Assembly (NCBI GenBank): GCA_004211435.1
Contig: SECS01000008.1
Location: forward strand, 1-54,599
DNA from: Novosphingobium sp.
GTDB lineage: Bacteria; Pseudomonadota; Alphaproteobacteria; Sphingomonadales; Sphingomonadaceae
DNA: 54,599 bases
Direction: 5' to 3'
Within the stretch, counting starts at the first letter, position 1; the number at the start of each line of letters is the position of its first letter. A program made the translations under genes and the position numbers. Below, piece after piece: positions 7,966 through 18,247 of the stretch. The notes under the pieces are model-generated. The model did no database searches. It was given only the letters and a program-made list of their open reading frames with translations, and was not told the origin of the DNA.

Positions 7966-8133
7966 ATGCGCGTGCAGAACGAGAGATCGTCGGTCGGCAA
8001 GATCGTGCCATCGGCGGTTCGTGCGAACACCGCCGCCAGCGATCACCGCGGCGCGGTTCATCACCACCGTCACGACATCGGCGAAGACATCGCCGCACTC
8101 GACGAGCACTGGGTGTTCCGCAAGGCGCGCTAG
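7966..8133 (+). CDS. Small His-containing hypothetical protein
   Basis: A 55-residue frame beginning MRVQNERSSVGKIVP. The main support is a near-perfect Shine-Dalgarno, GGCAGGAGG, at 7950-7958, seven bases before the ATG. The middle has GAVHHHRHDIGEDIAALDEHW, rich in His and acidic residues, which could bind a metal, but no family is recognised. A 7-bp hairpin (CGCCGCC/GGCGGCG at 7917-7937) lies in its leader. Its stop overlaps the convergent permease gene by four bases. It could be a false reading frame; the ribosome site is the main argument for it. Confidence 0.5.
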   Translation: MRVQNERSSVGKIVPSAVRANTAASDHRGAVHHHRHDIGEDIAALDEHWVFRKAR

Positions 8134-8918
8134 CCTAGCCAGCCCAGCACCATCGCCGTCAGCGGATTGGCCGGATCAGCTAGCAGCTTGGCCGTGAGGC
8201 CCAGGCACATGACGATCAGCAGCGGCCGCACGGTGCCAGCGCCGAAGCGGATTGCGGTATGCGCGCCGACCTGACCGCCGGCGAGCGCGCCCACGGCCAT
8301 GGCGAGGCCTACTGTCCAGACGACGTGCCCGCTGGCGATCAGCACGGCGAGGCCGGCCACGTTGCTCGCGAAGTTGAGCAGCTTGGTATGTGCGACCGCG
8401 CGCGTCACACCGAGCCCGAACACCGCGACCAGGCCCGTGATGAAGAACGAGCCCGTGCCCGGCCCGAAGAAGCCGTCATAGCCGCCGATCACGAAGGCCA
8501 TGGCGAGCAGCAGCGGCGGCCCGGCGAGGACGTGGCGGTCCTCGTCGGTCATCTTCGGCGCGAGCAGGAAATAGGCGGCCATCGCGATGAGCAGCAGGGG
8601 GATCAGCCCCGATAGGAAATGCGGGTCGATCAGGGTCAGCAGGAAGGCGCCCGTCGCCGAACCCGTGAACGAGGCGAGCGCGGGCAGGGCAAAGCGCTTG
8701 AAGTCGATCTGCCCCTTGCGCGCGAAAGCGAAGACCGCGCCACCCGTGCCGAACGAGCTCTGCAGCTTGTTGGTGGCGATCGCCGCGACCGGGGGCAGCC
8801 CCGCGGCGAGCAGCGCCGGGATCGTCAGCAGCCCGCCGCCACCGGCGATCGCGTCGATCGTGCCGGCGAGGAAGGCGACGCCCACGAGCAGGGCGATGAT
8901 GTCGATGCCGAGGTCCAT
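8130..8918 (-). CDS. TauE/SafE (TSUP) family permease
   Basis: A 262-residue integral membrane protein with about eight hydrophobic spans. The family hallmark is at the start: FLAGTIDAIAGGGGLLTIPALLAAGLPP, and it is repeated in weaker form in the second half (FVIGGYDGFFGPGTGSFFITGL). TSUP carriers move organosulfur compounds or other small anions across the inner membrane, usually outward; the substrate of this one cannot be told from sequence or neighbours. It resembles YfcA-type members. It is convergent with the small gene at 7966-8133. Confidence 0.88.
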   Translation of the reverse strand: MDLGIDIIALLVGVAFLAGTIDAIAGGGGLLTIPALLAAGLPPVAAIATNKLQSSFGTGGAVFAFARKGQIDFKRFALPALASFTGSATGAFLLTLIDPHFLSGLIPLLLIAMAAYFLLAPKMTDEDRHVLAGPPLLLAMAFVIGGYDGFFGPGTGSFFITGLVAVFGLGVTRAVAHTKLLNFASNVAGLAVLIASGHVVWTVGLAMAVGALAGGQVGAHTAIRFGAGTVRPLLIVMCLGLTAKLLADPANPLTAMVLGWLG

Positions 8919-8966
8919 CGTCCGGCTTTAACGGCTACCGCAGCAAAGCGGAATGCGTCGATTGGC

Positions 8967-9524
8967 CTATCCGAAATAGAAGTAGGCAGCGACCTTCTGC
9001 TTCGGAGCGACAATTATGATGCCCTCGCGATTGGCCGTGACCGTGTAAAAGCTGCCGGGACTGGTCAATGCCTGCGAAATCTCCCGGCTATGGAAGTCAT
9101 CGCCCGAACCGTTGTTGCAACCGCCCATGGCGTAAAGCCCGAAGATGGTTTCCCGCGCCCCTTCACCGTTTCTGGCAAGGTCGATCGTGCCCGGTGTTTC
9201 CCGCCATTCCTGGTAAGGGTTGCTGCTGTTTTCCGTGCGAGGCGCTGGTCCATCGCGAAGGAATCCGATCCGTTCATGCTCAAGACGGGTCGCCGCCCTG
9301 TCGGACAGGCGATAGACCGCCGCCTGACAGCCCTCGAGCAAGCCAAACGTACTGTCGGCGGCGAGCACCGCATCGGTCTCGATCGTCATGGGGAGGACGA
9401 GATTTTCCCAATCCCACAAGGGCCTCGTCCACCAGCCCAGCGCGACTGCCAGCCCGATCGCCAGAAGGCAGCCGACCGGGCGTCGGCGCGGCGCATCCGT
9501 CGCTTCGGGAGACGTGTCGTTCAT
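8967..9524 (-). CDS. Membrane-anchored hypothetical protein
   Basis: A 185-residue protein with a polar proline/arginine-rich N-terminus, one hydrophobic span at about residues 17-33 (VGCLLAIGLAVALGWWTRPL), and an extra-cytoplasmic domain of about 150 residues. That domain has two cysteines (GLLEGCQAAVYRL and GGCNNGSGDDF) and ends in aromatic residues (KVAAYFYFG). I do not recognise the family. It lies 48 bp upstream of the TauE/SafE permease on the same strand and may share its transcript. It is divergent from lon, whose start is 164 bp away. Confidence 0.7.
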   Translation of the reverse strand: MNDTSPEATDAPRRRPVGCLLAIGLAVALGWWTRPLWDWENLVLPMTIETDAVLAADSTFGLLEGCQAAVYRLSDRAATRLEHERIGFLRDGPAPRTENSSNPYQEWRETPGTIDLARNGEGARETIFGLYAMGGCNNGSGDDFHSREISQALTSPGSFYTVTANREGIIIVAPKQKVAAYFYFG

Positions 9525-9606
9525 CGACCCAACCTAGCTTCGCGCCATTAGCGTTTCATTACCGAACACCGCCACGGCCCATCCACAGCCTCTGGTCTCA
9601 CGACCA

Positions 9607-9635
9607 TTGCGCGCCGCGCACCTGCATCCCATATC
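9607..9635 (+). promoter_or_regulatory. Possible lon promoter
   Basis: TTGCGC (9607-9612) and CATATC (9630-9635) are 17 bp apart, 54 bp before the lon start. The same stretch contains CCCATAT (9628-9634), like a heat-shock sigma-32 minus-10 element, but no good CTTGAA-type minus-35 is placed correctly. Which sigma factor is used is undecided. Confidence 0.3.
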
Positions 9636-9688
9636 ATGCGGGAACGCCGGAACTCTCCGGCAGGCGCGCTTCCCGTGCGCCGTAGTGG

Positions 9689-12118
<2,430 letters not shown>

Positions 12119-12144
12119 TCCGGCGACATAGTATTGTTGCACTG

Positions 12145-12180
12145 CGGCGACTCGGAACCTGTTCCGGGTCGCCGTTTCGC
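12145..12180 (+). terminator. Terminator after lon
   Basis: CGGCGACTCGGAA (12145-12157) pairs with TTCCGGGTCGCCG (12162-12174), one wobble, around a four-base loop, followed by a short T-run (TTT). The tail is weak, so read-through into hupB is possible. Confidence 0.55.
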
Positions 12181-12272
12181 ATGGGGCCGGAGCGTCGGGG
12201 GCAAAATCGCGTTCTTTGCCCAAAAGCGCGGAAATTAGGGAAGATTCAAGGCCTGGAGCCACCATTTCGCTT

Positions 12273-12301
12273 TGACAGCTTCCGGAAAACTCGCTCAATT
12301 C
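12273..12301 (+). promoter_or_regulatory. Candidate hupB promoter
   Basis: A consensus minus-35 TTGACA (12273-12278) is followed 17 bp later by TCAATT (12296-12301), a poor minus-10. It sits about 60 bp before the hupB start. A strong minus-35 and separate transcription from lon would fit an abundant nucleoid protein. Confidence 0.45.
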
Positions 12302-12363
12302 GCGCCGCTTATTGGAGAGGCGAAATCGGTTTCGGTTCCACTGAAAGGTAGGGGGTTTCCATA

Positions 12364-12636
12364 ATGAACAAAAACGATCTCATCGGCGCGGTCGCGGATA
12401 CCAGCGGTCTGACGCGCAGCGATGCCACGAAGGCTGTCGAAGGTATCTTCGAAGCCATCACGGGCGCGCTCAAGAAGGGCGACGAAGTTCGCCTGGTTGG
12501 TTTCGGTACGTTCTCTGTCGCCAAGCGCAAGGCCTCGACCGGCCGCAACCCCCGCACCGGAGAGCCGATGAAGATCAAGGCTTCATCGCAGCCGAAGTTC
12601 AAGGCCGGCAAGGGTCTCAAGGACGCGGTCAACTAA
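12364..12636 (+). CDS. hupB: HU family DNA-binding protein
   Basis: A 90-residue HU protein, which bends and compacts DNA as a dimer. The N-terminal helices (MNKNDLIGAVADTSGLTRSDATKAVEG split by the usual turn), the KKGDEVRLVGFGTFSVAKR saddle and the DNA-binding arm GRNPRTGEPMKIKA with the conserved proline are all present. The length is exactly the family norm. It follows lon with its own candidate promoter and is closed by a strong hairpin terminator, so it is probably mostly monocistronic. Confidence 0.96.
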   Translation: MNKNDLIGAVADTSGLTRSDATKAVEGIFEAITGALKKGDEVRLVGFGTFSVAKRKASTGRNPRTGEPMKIKASSQPKFKAGKGLKDAVN

Positions 12637-12700
12637 GCGTCCTATTCGCGCGGCATGCCTCTCGCCGCGCCACGAAAATAAAAAAGATTGGGAGTACCGG

Positions 12701-12738
12701 TGCCGCGTCTGACCCTCAGACGCGGCATTCTCATTTTT
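12701..12738 (+). terminator. Strong terminator after hupB
   Basis: A perfect 11-bp stem, TGCCGCGTCTG (12701-12711) with CAGACGCGGCA (12717-12727), around the loop ACCCT, followed by TTCTCATTTTT. It may also serve the convergent lipoprotein gene, whose stop codon lies at its right edge. Confidence 0.85.
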
Positions 12739-13567
12739 ACGTCCCCAGCTTGATCAGCGCCGTAGGCGCTGCCGGCGTGCGCAGGTTCACGGCCCAGTCT
12801 AGCTTCTGCCCGGCCGGATCGGTTTGCGGCCCCTCATCGGTGTTGTTTGCCAGGATCGTGCCATCGGTGCGGACGGTGAACGTGCCGTCGGCCTGGGAGA
12901 CGGGCGGCGCATTGTCCTTCGCACCCATCATCGAACGGAACGGCTCGCCGCCCGACGCCGGAGCGAAACCCGGTGCATCGATGCGGACCGTGCCGTCGTT
13001 GCGCAGGGCGATCTGCACGAAGGCATTGGCCATCGGGAAACGCTCGATCGTCGGGAAGGTGAAGTCGTGGTCGAGCCGCCCCGAGATCGCGAAGTCGACG
13101 TCGAACAGCCCATCGCCCTTGTAGTCGACGCGCTTCCAGCCGGCCTGGCGCCGCAGCCGCGCGGCGAGCTCTTCGGCCGCCTTGGGGCTGCTCGGATCGA
13201 TCCCGCCGAGGATCGCGCGCATCGACTGCGCGTCCTGCCGCCGCTTTTCCGCTGACCGCGCCTGCTCTTCTTCCCAGGCCTGCTTCTGCTTGGCCAGGTC
13301 CTCTTCGGTGCAGGGGCGCTCGTCGAAGCTGTCGTCCTTGTAGCAGGTCTCGGCGGTGAAACTCTCGGGCGCCTTGTTCGCCTCCTCGGCCAGCTTGCTC
13401 AGTGCGAGCATGTGGATCTCGCCCGTATAGGCGAAGCTGAACTGCCCATCCTTGCGCAAGTCGAGCGTCGAGGTGAACTTGCCCGGCGCGAAGAGACAGG
13501 CCGACAGAAGCAGGCTGATCAGGGCGAGCACGATGCCACCCGTTCGCGGCACGAAAATGGGCTGCAT
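12737..13567 (-). CDS. Predicted lipoprotein of unknown function
   Basis: A 276-residue protein with a lipoprotein signal: MQPIFVPRTGG, hydrophobic LVLALISLL-type core and lipobox LSAC with Cys24. The mature part begins as a TLDLRKDGQFSFAYTGEI strand segment, has a charged helical stretch near 85-125 (EEDLAKQKQAWEEEQARS) and a beta-rich C-terminal half (FDVDFAISGRLDHDFTFP, GTFTVRTDGTILANNTDEG). I do not recognise a named family. The ATG at 13567 was chosen because it gives the lipobox at the right distance; an upstream start would add 27 arginine-rich residues. It lies 31 bp after the rRNA methyltransferase gene and probably shares its transcript. Confidence 0.8.
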   Translation of the reverse strand: MQPIFVPRTGGIVLALISLLLSACLFAPGKFTSTLDLRKDGQFSFAYTGEIHMLALSKLAEEANKAPESFTAETCYKDDSFDERPCTEEDLAKQKQAWEEEQARSAEKRRQDAQSMRAILGGIDPSSPKAAEELAARLRRQAGWKRVDYKGDGLFDVDFAISGRLDHDFTFPTIERFPMANAFVQIALRNDGTVRIDAPGFAPASGGEPFRSMMGAKDNAPPVSQADGTFTVRTDGTILANNTDEGPQTDPAGQKLDWAVNLRTPAAPTALIKLGT

Positions 13568-13598
13568 CGATTCTCTCCCCTTTGCGAGTGTCCGCCTC

Positions 13599-14396
13599 TT
13601 ATCGCGTGGCGACCGCGTAGAGTGCAATGGCCGCGGCGTTCGAGACATTGAGGCTTTCCATCGCCTCGCTGATCGGCAGCCTGGCGAGCGCGTCGCAGTG
13701 CCCGGCGATGTTCTGGCGCATGCCTTCGCCCTCGGCGCCGAGCACCAGCGCGACAGGGCCGGCGGGCAGGGCCTCGGCCAGGCTGGACTTCGCCTCGCCG
13801 GCCAGGCCGATGCGCCAGTAGCCCGCTTCGGCGATCTCCTCGAGTGCGCGTGCGAGGTTCACCACGCGGATCCAGGGGACGACCTCCAGCGCGCCCGAGG
13901 CCGACTTCGCGACCACGCCCGATTCGGGCGGTGCGTGGCGATCCTGGGTGACGATCGCGCAGGCGTTGAAGGCCGCGGCCGAGCGCAGGATCGCGCCGAC
14001 ATTGTGCGGATCGGTGACCTGGTCGAGAATCAGCAGCGGCCGGGTGGGATCGCCTTCCAGGATGTCGCCGAGAAAGATGTCGTCGAGCGGCGCGCATTCG
14101 AGCACGAGGCCCTGATGGGGCGCGTCGCGCGCCACCAGTCGGGCGAGATCGGCCGCTTGGGCATATTCGACCGGGAAGTTGGCGGGCAGTTCGCCGTCGA
14201 GCGAATCGATGCCTTCGCGTGTTGCCCAGAGCTTGTGGTGGTTGCGATCGGGATTCTTGAGCGCGGCCTCGACCGCGTGGCGACCCCAGAGTCGCACCTG
14301 GCCGGTGCTTGCGCGCCCGCTGCCGCGGCCGCCTTTCATCCGGCCGGCGCGTCCGCGCAGGGCTCGCTTCGGGCGATCTTCTTTGCCGGCGCTCAT
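13599..14396 (-). CDS. rlmB: 23S rRNA 2'-O-methyltransferase, TrmH/RlmB family
   Basis: A 265-residue SPOUT methyltransferase. After a basic N-terminal tail (KRALRGRAGRMKGGRGSG) comes the SpoU substrate-binding domain starting LWGRHAVEAALKNPDR, then the knotted catalytic domain: DQVTDPHNVGAILRSAAAF (motif 1), LVLGAEGEGMRQN (motif 2) and ESLNVSNAAAIALYAV (motif 3). These enzymes transfer a methyl group from S-adenosylmethionine to a ribose 2'-OH; the RlmB assignment (G2251 of 23S rRNA) is by overall similarity and could instead be another TrmH-like target. ATG at 14396 fits. It is divergent from tRNA-Tyr. Confidence 0.88.
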   Translation of the reverse strand: MSAGKEDRPKRALRGRAGRMKGGRGSGRASTGQVRLWGRHAVEAALKNPDRNHHKLWATREGIDSLDGELPANFPVEYAQAADLARLVARDAPHQGLVLECAPLDDIFLGDILEGDPTRPLLILDQVTDPHNVGAILRSAAAFNACAIVTQDRHAPPESGVVAKSASGALEVVPWIRVVNLARALEEIAEAGYWRIGLAGEAKSSLAEALPAGPVALVLGAEGEGMRQNIAGHCDALARLPISEAMESLNVSNAAAIALYAVATR

Positions 14397-14550
14397 GTCA
14401 TGTCCTTTTATATTCGCGTGAAACACCGCGCTCCTGCCAGTCGCCCCATTGACAGGCAAGGCTCGCTTCGCCATGAGCGCGCCTCTCGGCCGGAAGGCTC
14501 CCTTGTGGAGCCGCACGAAGCGGGGTTTACCCCGCACCGGCAACCGGTGT

Positions 14551-14636
14551 GGACAGGTGGCCGAGTGGTTAAAGGCAGCAGACTGTAAATCTGCCCGTGC
14601 AAGCGTACGCTGGTTCGAATCCAGCCCTGTCCACCA
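14551..14636 (+). tRNA. tRNA-Tyr (GUA)
   Basis: An 86-nt class II tRNA. The acceptor stem GGACAGG (14551-14557) pairs with CCTGTCC (14626-14632), and ACCA is encoded. The anticodon arm GCAGA-CTGTAAA-TCTGC places the anticodon GTA at 14585-14587. A long variable arm follows and the T loop is GGTTCGAATCC. A short CGCCC-TTCG-GGGCG hairpin at 14647-14660 downstream may end the transcript. Confidence 0.97.
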
Positions 14637-14773
14637 CCGACCTCTGCGCCCTTCGGGGCGATCCTCCTTCCTCGATAGTCACCGGCTTGGCAGGTTTTCT
14701 GTGGGCTGCTAGACAGCGCCACGGGATGAAGCAACCTCCCGTCCAGGCCCCGTCGCCCAAGTGTTGCCTTGAT

Positions 14774-14793
14774 CGTCCGCAGTGCTGCGGACG
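14774..14793. promoter_or_regulatory. Palindrome upstream of chrA
   Basis: CGTCCGCAG (14774-14782) and CTGCGGACG (14785-14793) form a perfect 9-bp inverted repeat around TG. It ends 17 bp before the proposed GTG start of chrA, so it could be an operator or an RNA hairpin near the ribosome site. Confidence 0.4.
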
Positions 14794-14810
14794 AAAGGCA
14801 TGAGGCGAAT

Positions 14811-16124
14811 GTGACCGGCGTTTCCGAAAAACCGAATTTTCCCGAACTGGTGCGCGTCTGCGCGCGCATCGGCTTTCTCAGCTTCGGCGGGCCCGCGGGC
14901 CAGATCGCACTGATGCACCGCGAACTCGTCGAAGAGCGTGGCTGGGTCAGCGAGGCGCAGTATCTCCACGCGCTCAACTTCTGCCATCTCCTGCCCGGAC
15001 CCGAGGCCCAGCAACTCGCGACATGGATCGGCTGGAAGCTCCACGGTCTGCGTGGCGGCCTCGCGGCCGGCCTGCTGTTCGTGCTGCCCGGCGCGCTCGT
15101 CATCCTCGCGCTGTCGATGCTCTATGCCTGGTCGGCCCAGGTGGAGTGGTTCGTCGCGCTGTTTCTCGGGATCAAGGCGGCCGTTCTTGCGATCGTTGTC
15201 CAGGCGCTGATGCGAATCGCCGGCAGGGCGCTCAACACCCGTTTTAAGAAGGCGTTGGCGGTCGTGGCCTTTCTCGCCCTGTTCTTCCTCGACCTGCCGT
15301 TTCCGCTCGTCGTGCTGGGATCGGGGGCGATCGGCATGGTGGTCGCCGCGGTTCGGCCCGAATGGCTCGCGCTGAAGCCGCTGGGCGCTCCGCCGGCCGC
15401 GAGCCCGCGGCCCTGGAGGCAGACCGTGACCGCGGTTTTGGTCTGGAGCGCGGTCTGGGCCCTGCCTATGGGCCTCGTGCTGTTGGTGCTCGGGCGGGAC
15501 CACGTGCTCTGGCACGTCGGCGTGTTCTTCTCGCAGCTCGCGATCGTCACCTTCGGGGGCGCCTATTCGGTGCTGGCCTATATGGCGCAGGAGGCGGTGC
15601 ACGGCTTTGGCTGGCTGTCGGCGGGTGAAATGGCGGATGGGCTCGGTCTTGCCGAGACGACGCCGGGCCCGCTGATCATGGTCACGCAATTCGTCGGCTA
15701 TCTGGCGGCTTTTCGCGCGCCCGAACCGTTCACGCCGCTGGTCGCGGGGATGCTCGGTGCGGCGTTGACCACCTGGGTGACTTTCGTGCCCTGCTTCCTG
15801 TGGATATTCGCCCTGGCGCCGTGGATCGAGCGGCTGGAGCATGCCCGGCGGCTCAATGGCGGCCTCGCCGCGCTGACGTCGGCCGTGGTCGGCGTCATCG
15901 CCAATCTCAGCCTGTGGTTCATGCTCCACGTTCTGTTCGCGCGCGTGGGCGAGTTCCGGATCGGTCCTCTGCGGCTCTACGCGCCCGACTGGCCGACATT
16001 CGACTGGCGCGCCGCACTCCTCGCCGCGCTCGCCGCGGTGCTTATCTTCCGGTTCCGGCTCAACGTCATCAAGGTGCTCGTGATCGCCGCGCTCGGCGGG
16101 CTGATTCTGGCGCGGATCGGCTGA
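14811..16124 (+). CDS. chrA: Chromate transporter ChrA family
   Basis: A 437-residue two-domain CHR-family membrane protein. Each half starts with the typical motif: ARIGFLSFGGPAGQIALMHRELVEERGWV near residues 15-45, and FFSQLAIVTFGGAYSVLAYMAQEAV in the second half, with PGP motifs (CHLLPGPEAQQLATWIGW and ETTPGPLIMVTQFVGY). About ten hydrophobic spans are seen. Known members export chromate from the cytoplasm. I take the GTG at 14811 (VTGVSEKPNFPELV); a TTG at 14769 in the same frame would place the palindrome inside the gene. No chrB regulator is next to it. Confidence 0.9.
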   Translation: MTGVSEKPNFPELVRVCARIGFLSFGGPAGQIALMHRELVEERGWVSEAQYLHALNFCHLLPGPEAQQLATWIGWKLHGLRGGLAAGLLFVLPGALVILALSMLYAWSAQVEWFVALFLGIKAAVLAIVVQALMRIAGRALNTRFKKALAVVAFLALFFLDLPFPLVVLGSGAIGMVVAAVRPEWLALKPLGAPPAASPRPWRQTVTAVLVWSAVWALPMGLVLLVLGRDHVLWHVGVFFSQLAIVTFGGAYSVLAYMAQEAVHGFGWLSAGEMADGLGLAETTPGPLIMVTQFVGYLAAFRAPEPFTPLVAGMLGAALTTWVTFVPCFLWIFALAPWIERLEHARRLNGGLAALTSAVVGVIANLSLWFMLHVLFARVGEFRIGPLRLYAPDWPTFDWRAALLAALAAVLIFRFRLNVIKVLVIAALGGLILARIG

Positions 16125-16161
16125 CCTGCACGACGAGGCCGGGGGATGGTCCCCCAAAAGA

Positions 16162-16190
16162 AGCCCCGCTCGATTGGGCGGGGCTTTAGG
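16162..16190 (+). terminator. Terminator after chrA
   Basis: AGCCCCGC (16162-16169) pairs with GCGGGGCT (16178-16185) around an eight-base loop, followed by TTTAGG. A second small stem (GGGGGATGGTCCCCC) lies just before it. Confidence 0.55.
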
Positions 16191-16403
16191 GGACGAGGGG
16201 CTGTTCTTCCCTCGGGGTCGTGCCGCGCCGGTTATGTGTGGGGTGCGCGGCAGAGGTATAACGCGCGAACGACCGATTTGTGTCCACCAGGCAGCATATC
16301 GACGACAGTTATGCCCGAGCCCTGGCGCTCGCGGCGGGCTTCTCCCGCGCGAAGACTCGGGCTGCGCTTGGCAATCGCGCGGGCACTACCTAATACCCCC
16401 GGC

Positions 16404-17153
16404 ATGGCAGGTGAAATTCTCGACAATCAAGGGCGCGGCGAAGCAAGCTGGCGCTGGCCCGCAATCCATCCAGAGGCGCGCAAGTTCGCGGCGATAGCGG
16501 CGGTGCTCTGCGCGCTCTTCGCGTTCCTCGCCTGGGAGACCGTGGCCTGGCCGATGGGCCTCCTGGTGTTCTGCATCTGCGCGTTCTTCCGCGATCCGCA
16601 ACGCGTCACGCCGCAGGGCGATCGCTACATCGTCGCCCCGGCCGACGGTCTCGTGACCCTGATCCAGAAGGTGCCGCCACCGCGCGAACTGGCGATCGAC
16701 GACGGTTCGGCCGCGGCGCGGCTCGGCGAGGCGCCGGTCACGCGCATCTCTATCTTCATGTCGGTGTTCGACGTCCACATCAACCGCGCCCCGATCGGCG
16801 GCACGGTGCGCCGGGTGATCTATATCCCCGGCCGTTTCCTCAACGCCGACCTCGACAAGGCCAGCGAGGAGAACGAGCGTCAGCACATCCTGATCGAGCG
16901 CGGTGACGGCACCGCGATCGGCTTCACCCAGATCGCCGGTCTCGTCGCGCGACGTATCGTGCCCTTCGTCAAGCCGGGCGACATGCTCGCAGCCGGTCAG
17001 CGCGTCGGCCTGATCCGTTTCGGCAGCCGCGTCGACGTCTACCTGCCAGAGGGCACCGACTCGCGGGTCTTGCTCGGCCAGAAGATCGTCGCGGGCGAGA
17101 CGATCCTTGCAGAGATCGGCCAGGCTGGCCCGATCGAAGGGATCATGCAGTGA
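16404..17153 (+). CDS. psd: Phosphatidylserine decarboxylase proenzyme
   Basis: A 249-residue short-form (type A) proenzyme that makes phosphatidylethanolamine at the inner membrane. Two hydrophobic segments near residues 30-65 anchor it. The conserved [10 protein letters not shown] and [13 protein letters not shown] segments are present, and the self-cleavage site is in RFGSR with G207-S208; the serine becomes the pyruvoyl group of the small alpha chain. The ATG at 16404 ([10 protein letters not shown]) gives the usual N-terminus. Its TGA overlaps the GTG of pssA by four bases, so the two consecutive steps of PE synthesis are coupled. Confidence 0.93.
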   Translation: MAGEILDNQGRGEASWRWPAIHPEARKFAAIAAVLCALFAFLAWETVAWPMGLLVFCICAFFRDPQRVTPQGDRYIVAPADGLVTLIQKVPPPRELAIDDGSAAARLGEAPVTRISIFMSVFDVHINRAPIGGTVRRVIYIPGRFLNADLDKASEENERQHILIERGDGTAIGFTQIAGLVARRIVPFVKPGDMLAAGQRVGLIRFGSRVDVYLPEGTDSRVLLGQKIVAGETILAEIGQAGPIEGIMQ

Positions 17154-17956
17154 CGGAAACCGACCCGCGCCGGCCCTCGCGCCGTCTGCGCGGCGGGCTG
17201 ACCTTGCGGGCGATGGTGCCGAACGCGATCACCGCGGCGGCACTCTGCGTCGGACTGACCGGTATCCGCTTCGCGATCGCGCGCGATTTCGAGCAGGCTG
17301 TCCAACTCGTGATCCTCGCGGGCGTGCTCGACGGTATCGACGGTCGTGCGGCGCGACTGCTCAACGCGCAGTCGCGCTTCGGCGCCGAACTCGACAGCCT
17401 GGCCGATTCGATCTCGTTCGGCGTCGCGCCGGCGCTGATCATCTATCTGTGGACCCTGCAGTCGCTGCCCAGCGTCGGCTGGTTCGCCGCGCTGGCCTTC
17501 GCGATCTGCTGCGTGTTGCGCCTTGCGCGGTTCAATGCGCGCATCGATTCCGAAAATCAGCCGCACAAATCAGCCGGTTTCCTTACGGGCGTGCCCGCGC
17601 CCGTCGGCGCCGGGCTGGCCTTCCTGCCGATGTATCTGTGGATGGCGAGCGGTCACCACGAAATCTTCGCCGCGCCGATCCTCGTTGCTATCTGGCTCGC
17701 GCTGATCGCCTTCCTGATGATCTCGAGCGTGCCGACCCTGTCCTGGGGAAAGCTGCGGCCGCGGCGCAATATCCGGCTGGAGATGATTGCCTTTGCCGGT
17801 CTGCTCGTCGCTGCGCTCGTCACAGAGCCCTGGCTCACGCTGGTGGTGATCTGCGCCGCCTATCTTTTGCTGATCCCCGTGGGACTGGTCAGCTATTCCC
17901 GGATCAGGCGGCCGCGGGAAGCGCGGGCCGCGAAGGATTCCGGCGCACCGCTCTGA
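17150..17956 (+). CDS. pssA: CDP-diacylglycerol--serine O-phosphatidyltransferase
   Basis: A 268-residue integral membrane enzyme that joins CDP-diacylglycerol and serine to make phosphatidylserine. The CDP-alcohol phosphotransferase signature DG-x2-AR-x8-G-x3-D-x3-D is complete in [11 protein letters not shown] then [10 protein letters not shown], near residues 63-86. Several hydrophobic spans follow. It starts with GTG at 17150 overlapping the psd stop. The last 53 bp overlap a convergent small membrane protein gene. Confidence 0.94.
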   Translation: MTETDPRRPSRRLRGGLTLRAMVPNAITAAALCVGLTGIRFAIARDFEQAVQLVILAGVLDGIDGRAARLLNAQSRFGAELDSLADSISFGVAPALIIYLWTLQSLPSVGWFAALAFAICCVLRLARFNARIDSENQPHKSAGFLTGVPAPVGAGLAFLPMYLWMASGHHEIFAAPILVAIWLALIAFLMISSVPTLSWGKLRPRRNIRLEMIAFAGLLVAALVTEPWLTLVVICAAYLLLIPVGLVSYSRIRRPREARAAKDSGAPL

Positions 17957-18158
17957 ACTGCGGATGCAGGACGGTGGCGCTGGTGCGCACGGTAACCTCC
18001 TCGATCGTCACGCGCACTTCGCGCCATTCGCTATGGCCGACGAGTTCGCGGCGGAGTGCGAGGGCCTGGCGACCGTAACGGCGCCAGCTCGCGGCCATGA
18101 CCGAAGCGGCCAGCAGGCCCGAAGCGGTGAACAGCGTCGTCAGGAGAACTGCAAGCAT
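17904..18158 (-). CDS. Small single-span membrane protein with LexA-box promoter
   Basis: An 84-residue protein with an N-terminal hydrophobic span at about residues 2-22 (LAVLLTTLFTASGLLAASV), then a basic amphipathic stretch (ASWRRYGRQALALRREL), an EVRVTIEEVTVRTS strand-like part and a proline/arginine-rich tail. No family is recognised. It starts at ATG 18158 with GAAGGG eight bases upstream. Its promoter (18248-18277) contains a perfect alphaproteobacterial SOS box, and a perfect DnaA box lies in the leader. It resembles the protein encoded at 18397-18663. The tail of the gene overlaps pssA. By analogy with SOS-induced membrane peptides such as Caulobacter SidA, it may restrain division after DNA damage; that is inference only. 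Confidence 0.65.
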   Translation of the reverse strand: MLAVLLTTLFTASGLLAASVMAASWRRYGRQALALRRELVGHSEWREVRVTIEEVTVRTSATVLHPQFRAVRRNPSRPALPAAA

Positions 18159-18204
18159 CTCGAAAACCCTTCGCCTCGGCACTCTGGTTTCAGAGTGGAA
18201 ATCG

Positions 18205-18213
18205 TGTGGATAA
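18205..18213 (-). promoter_or_regulatory. DnaA box
   Basis: TTATCCACA, a perfect consensus DnaA box, reads on the minus strand at 18213-18205, about 30 bp inside the predicted leader of the LexA-controlled small gene. One 9-mer could occur by chance in a window this size, so occupancy is unproven. Confidence 0.45.
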
Positions 18214-18247
18214 CCGCGGTAGAACCGGTTATGTTCCGGATGAAGCG

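Noticed and set aside
9600..9640. Heat-shock (sigma-32) promoter for lon
   Set aside because: CCCATAT is a good minus-10, but no acceptable CTTGAA-type minus-35 is at the right distance. I kept only a low-confidence general promoter call.
14408..15103. Minus-strand frame running across tRNA-Tyr (with GWIRTSVRLHGQIYSLL)
   Set aside because: It is the reverse complement of the tRNA and its flanks. This type of translated antisense tRNA is a well-known false protein family.
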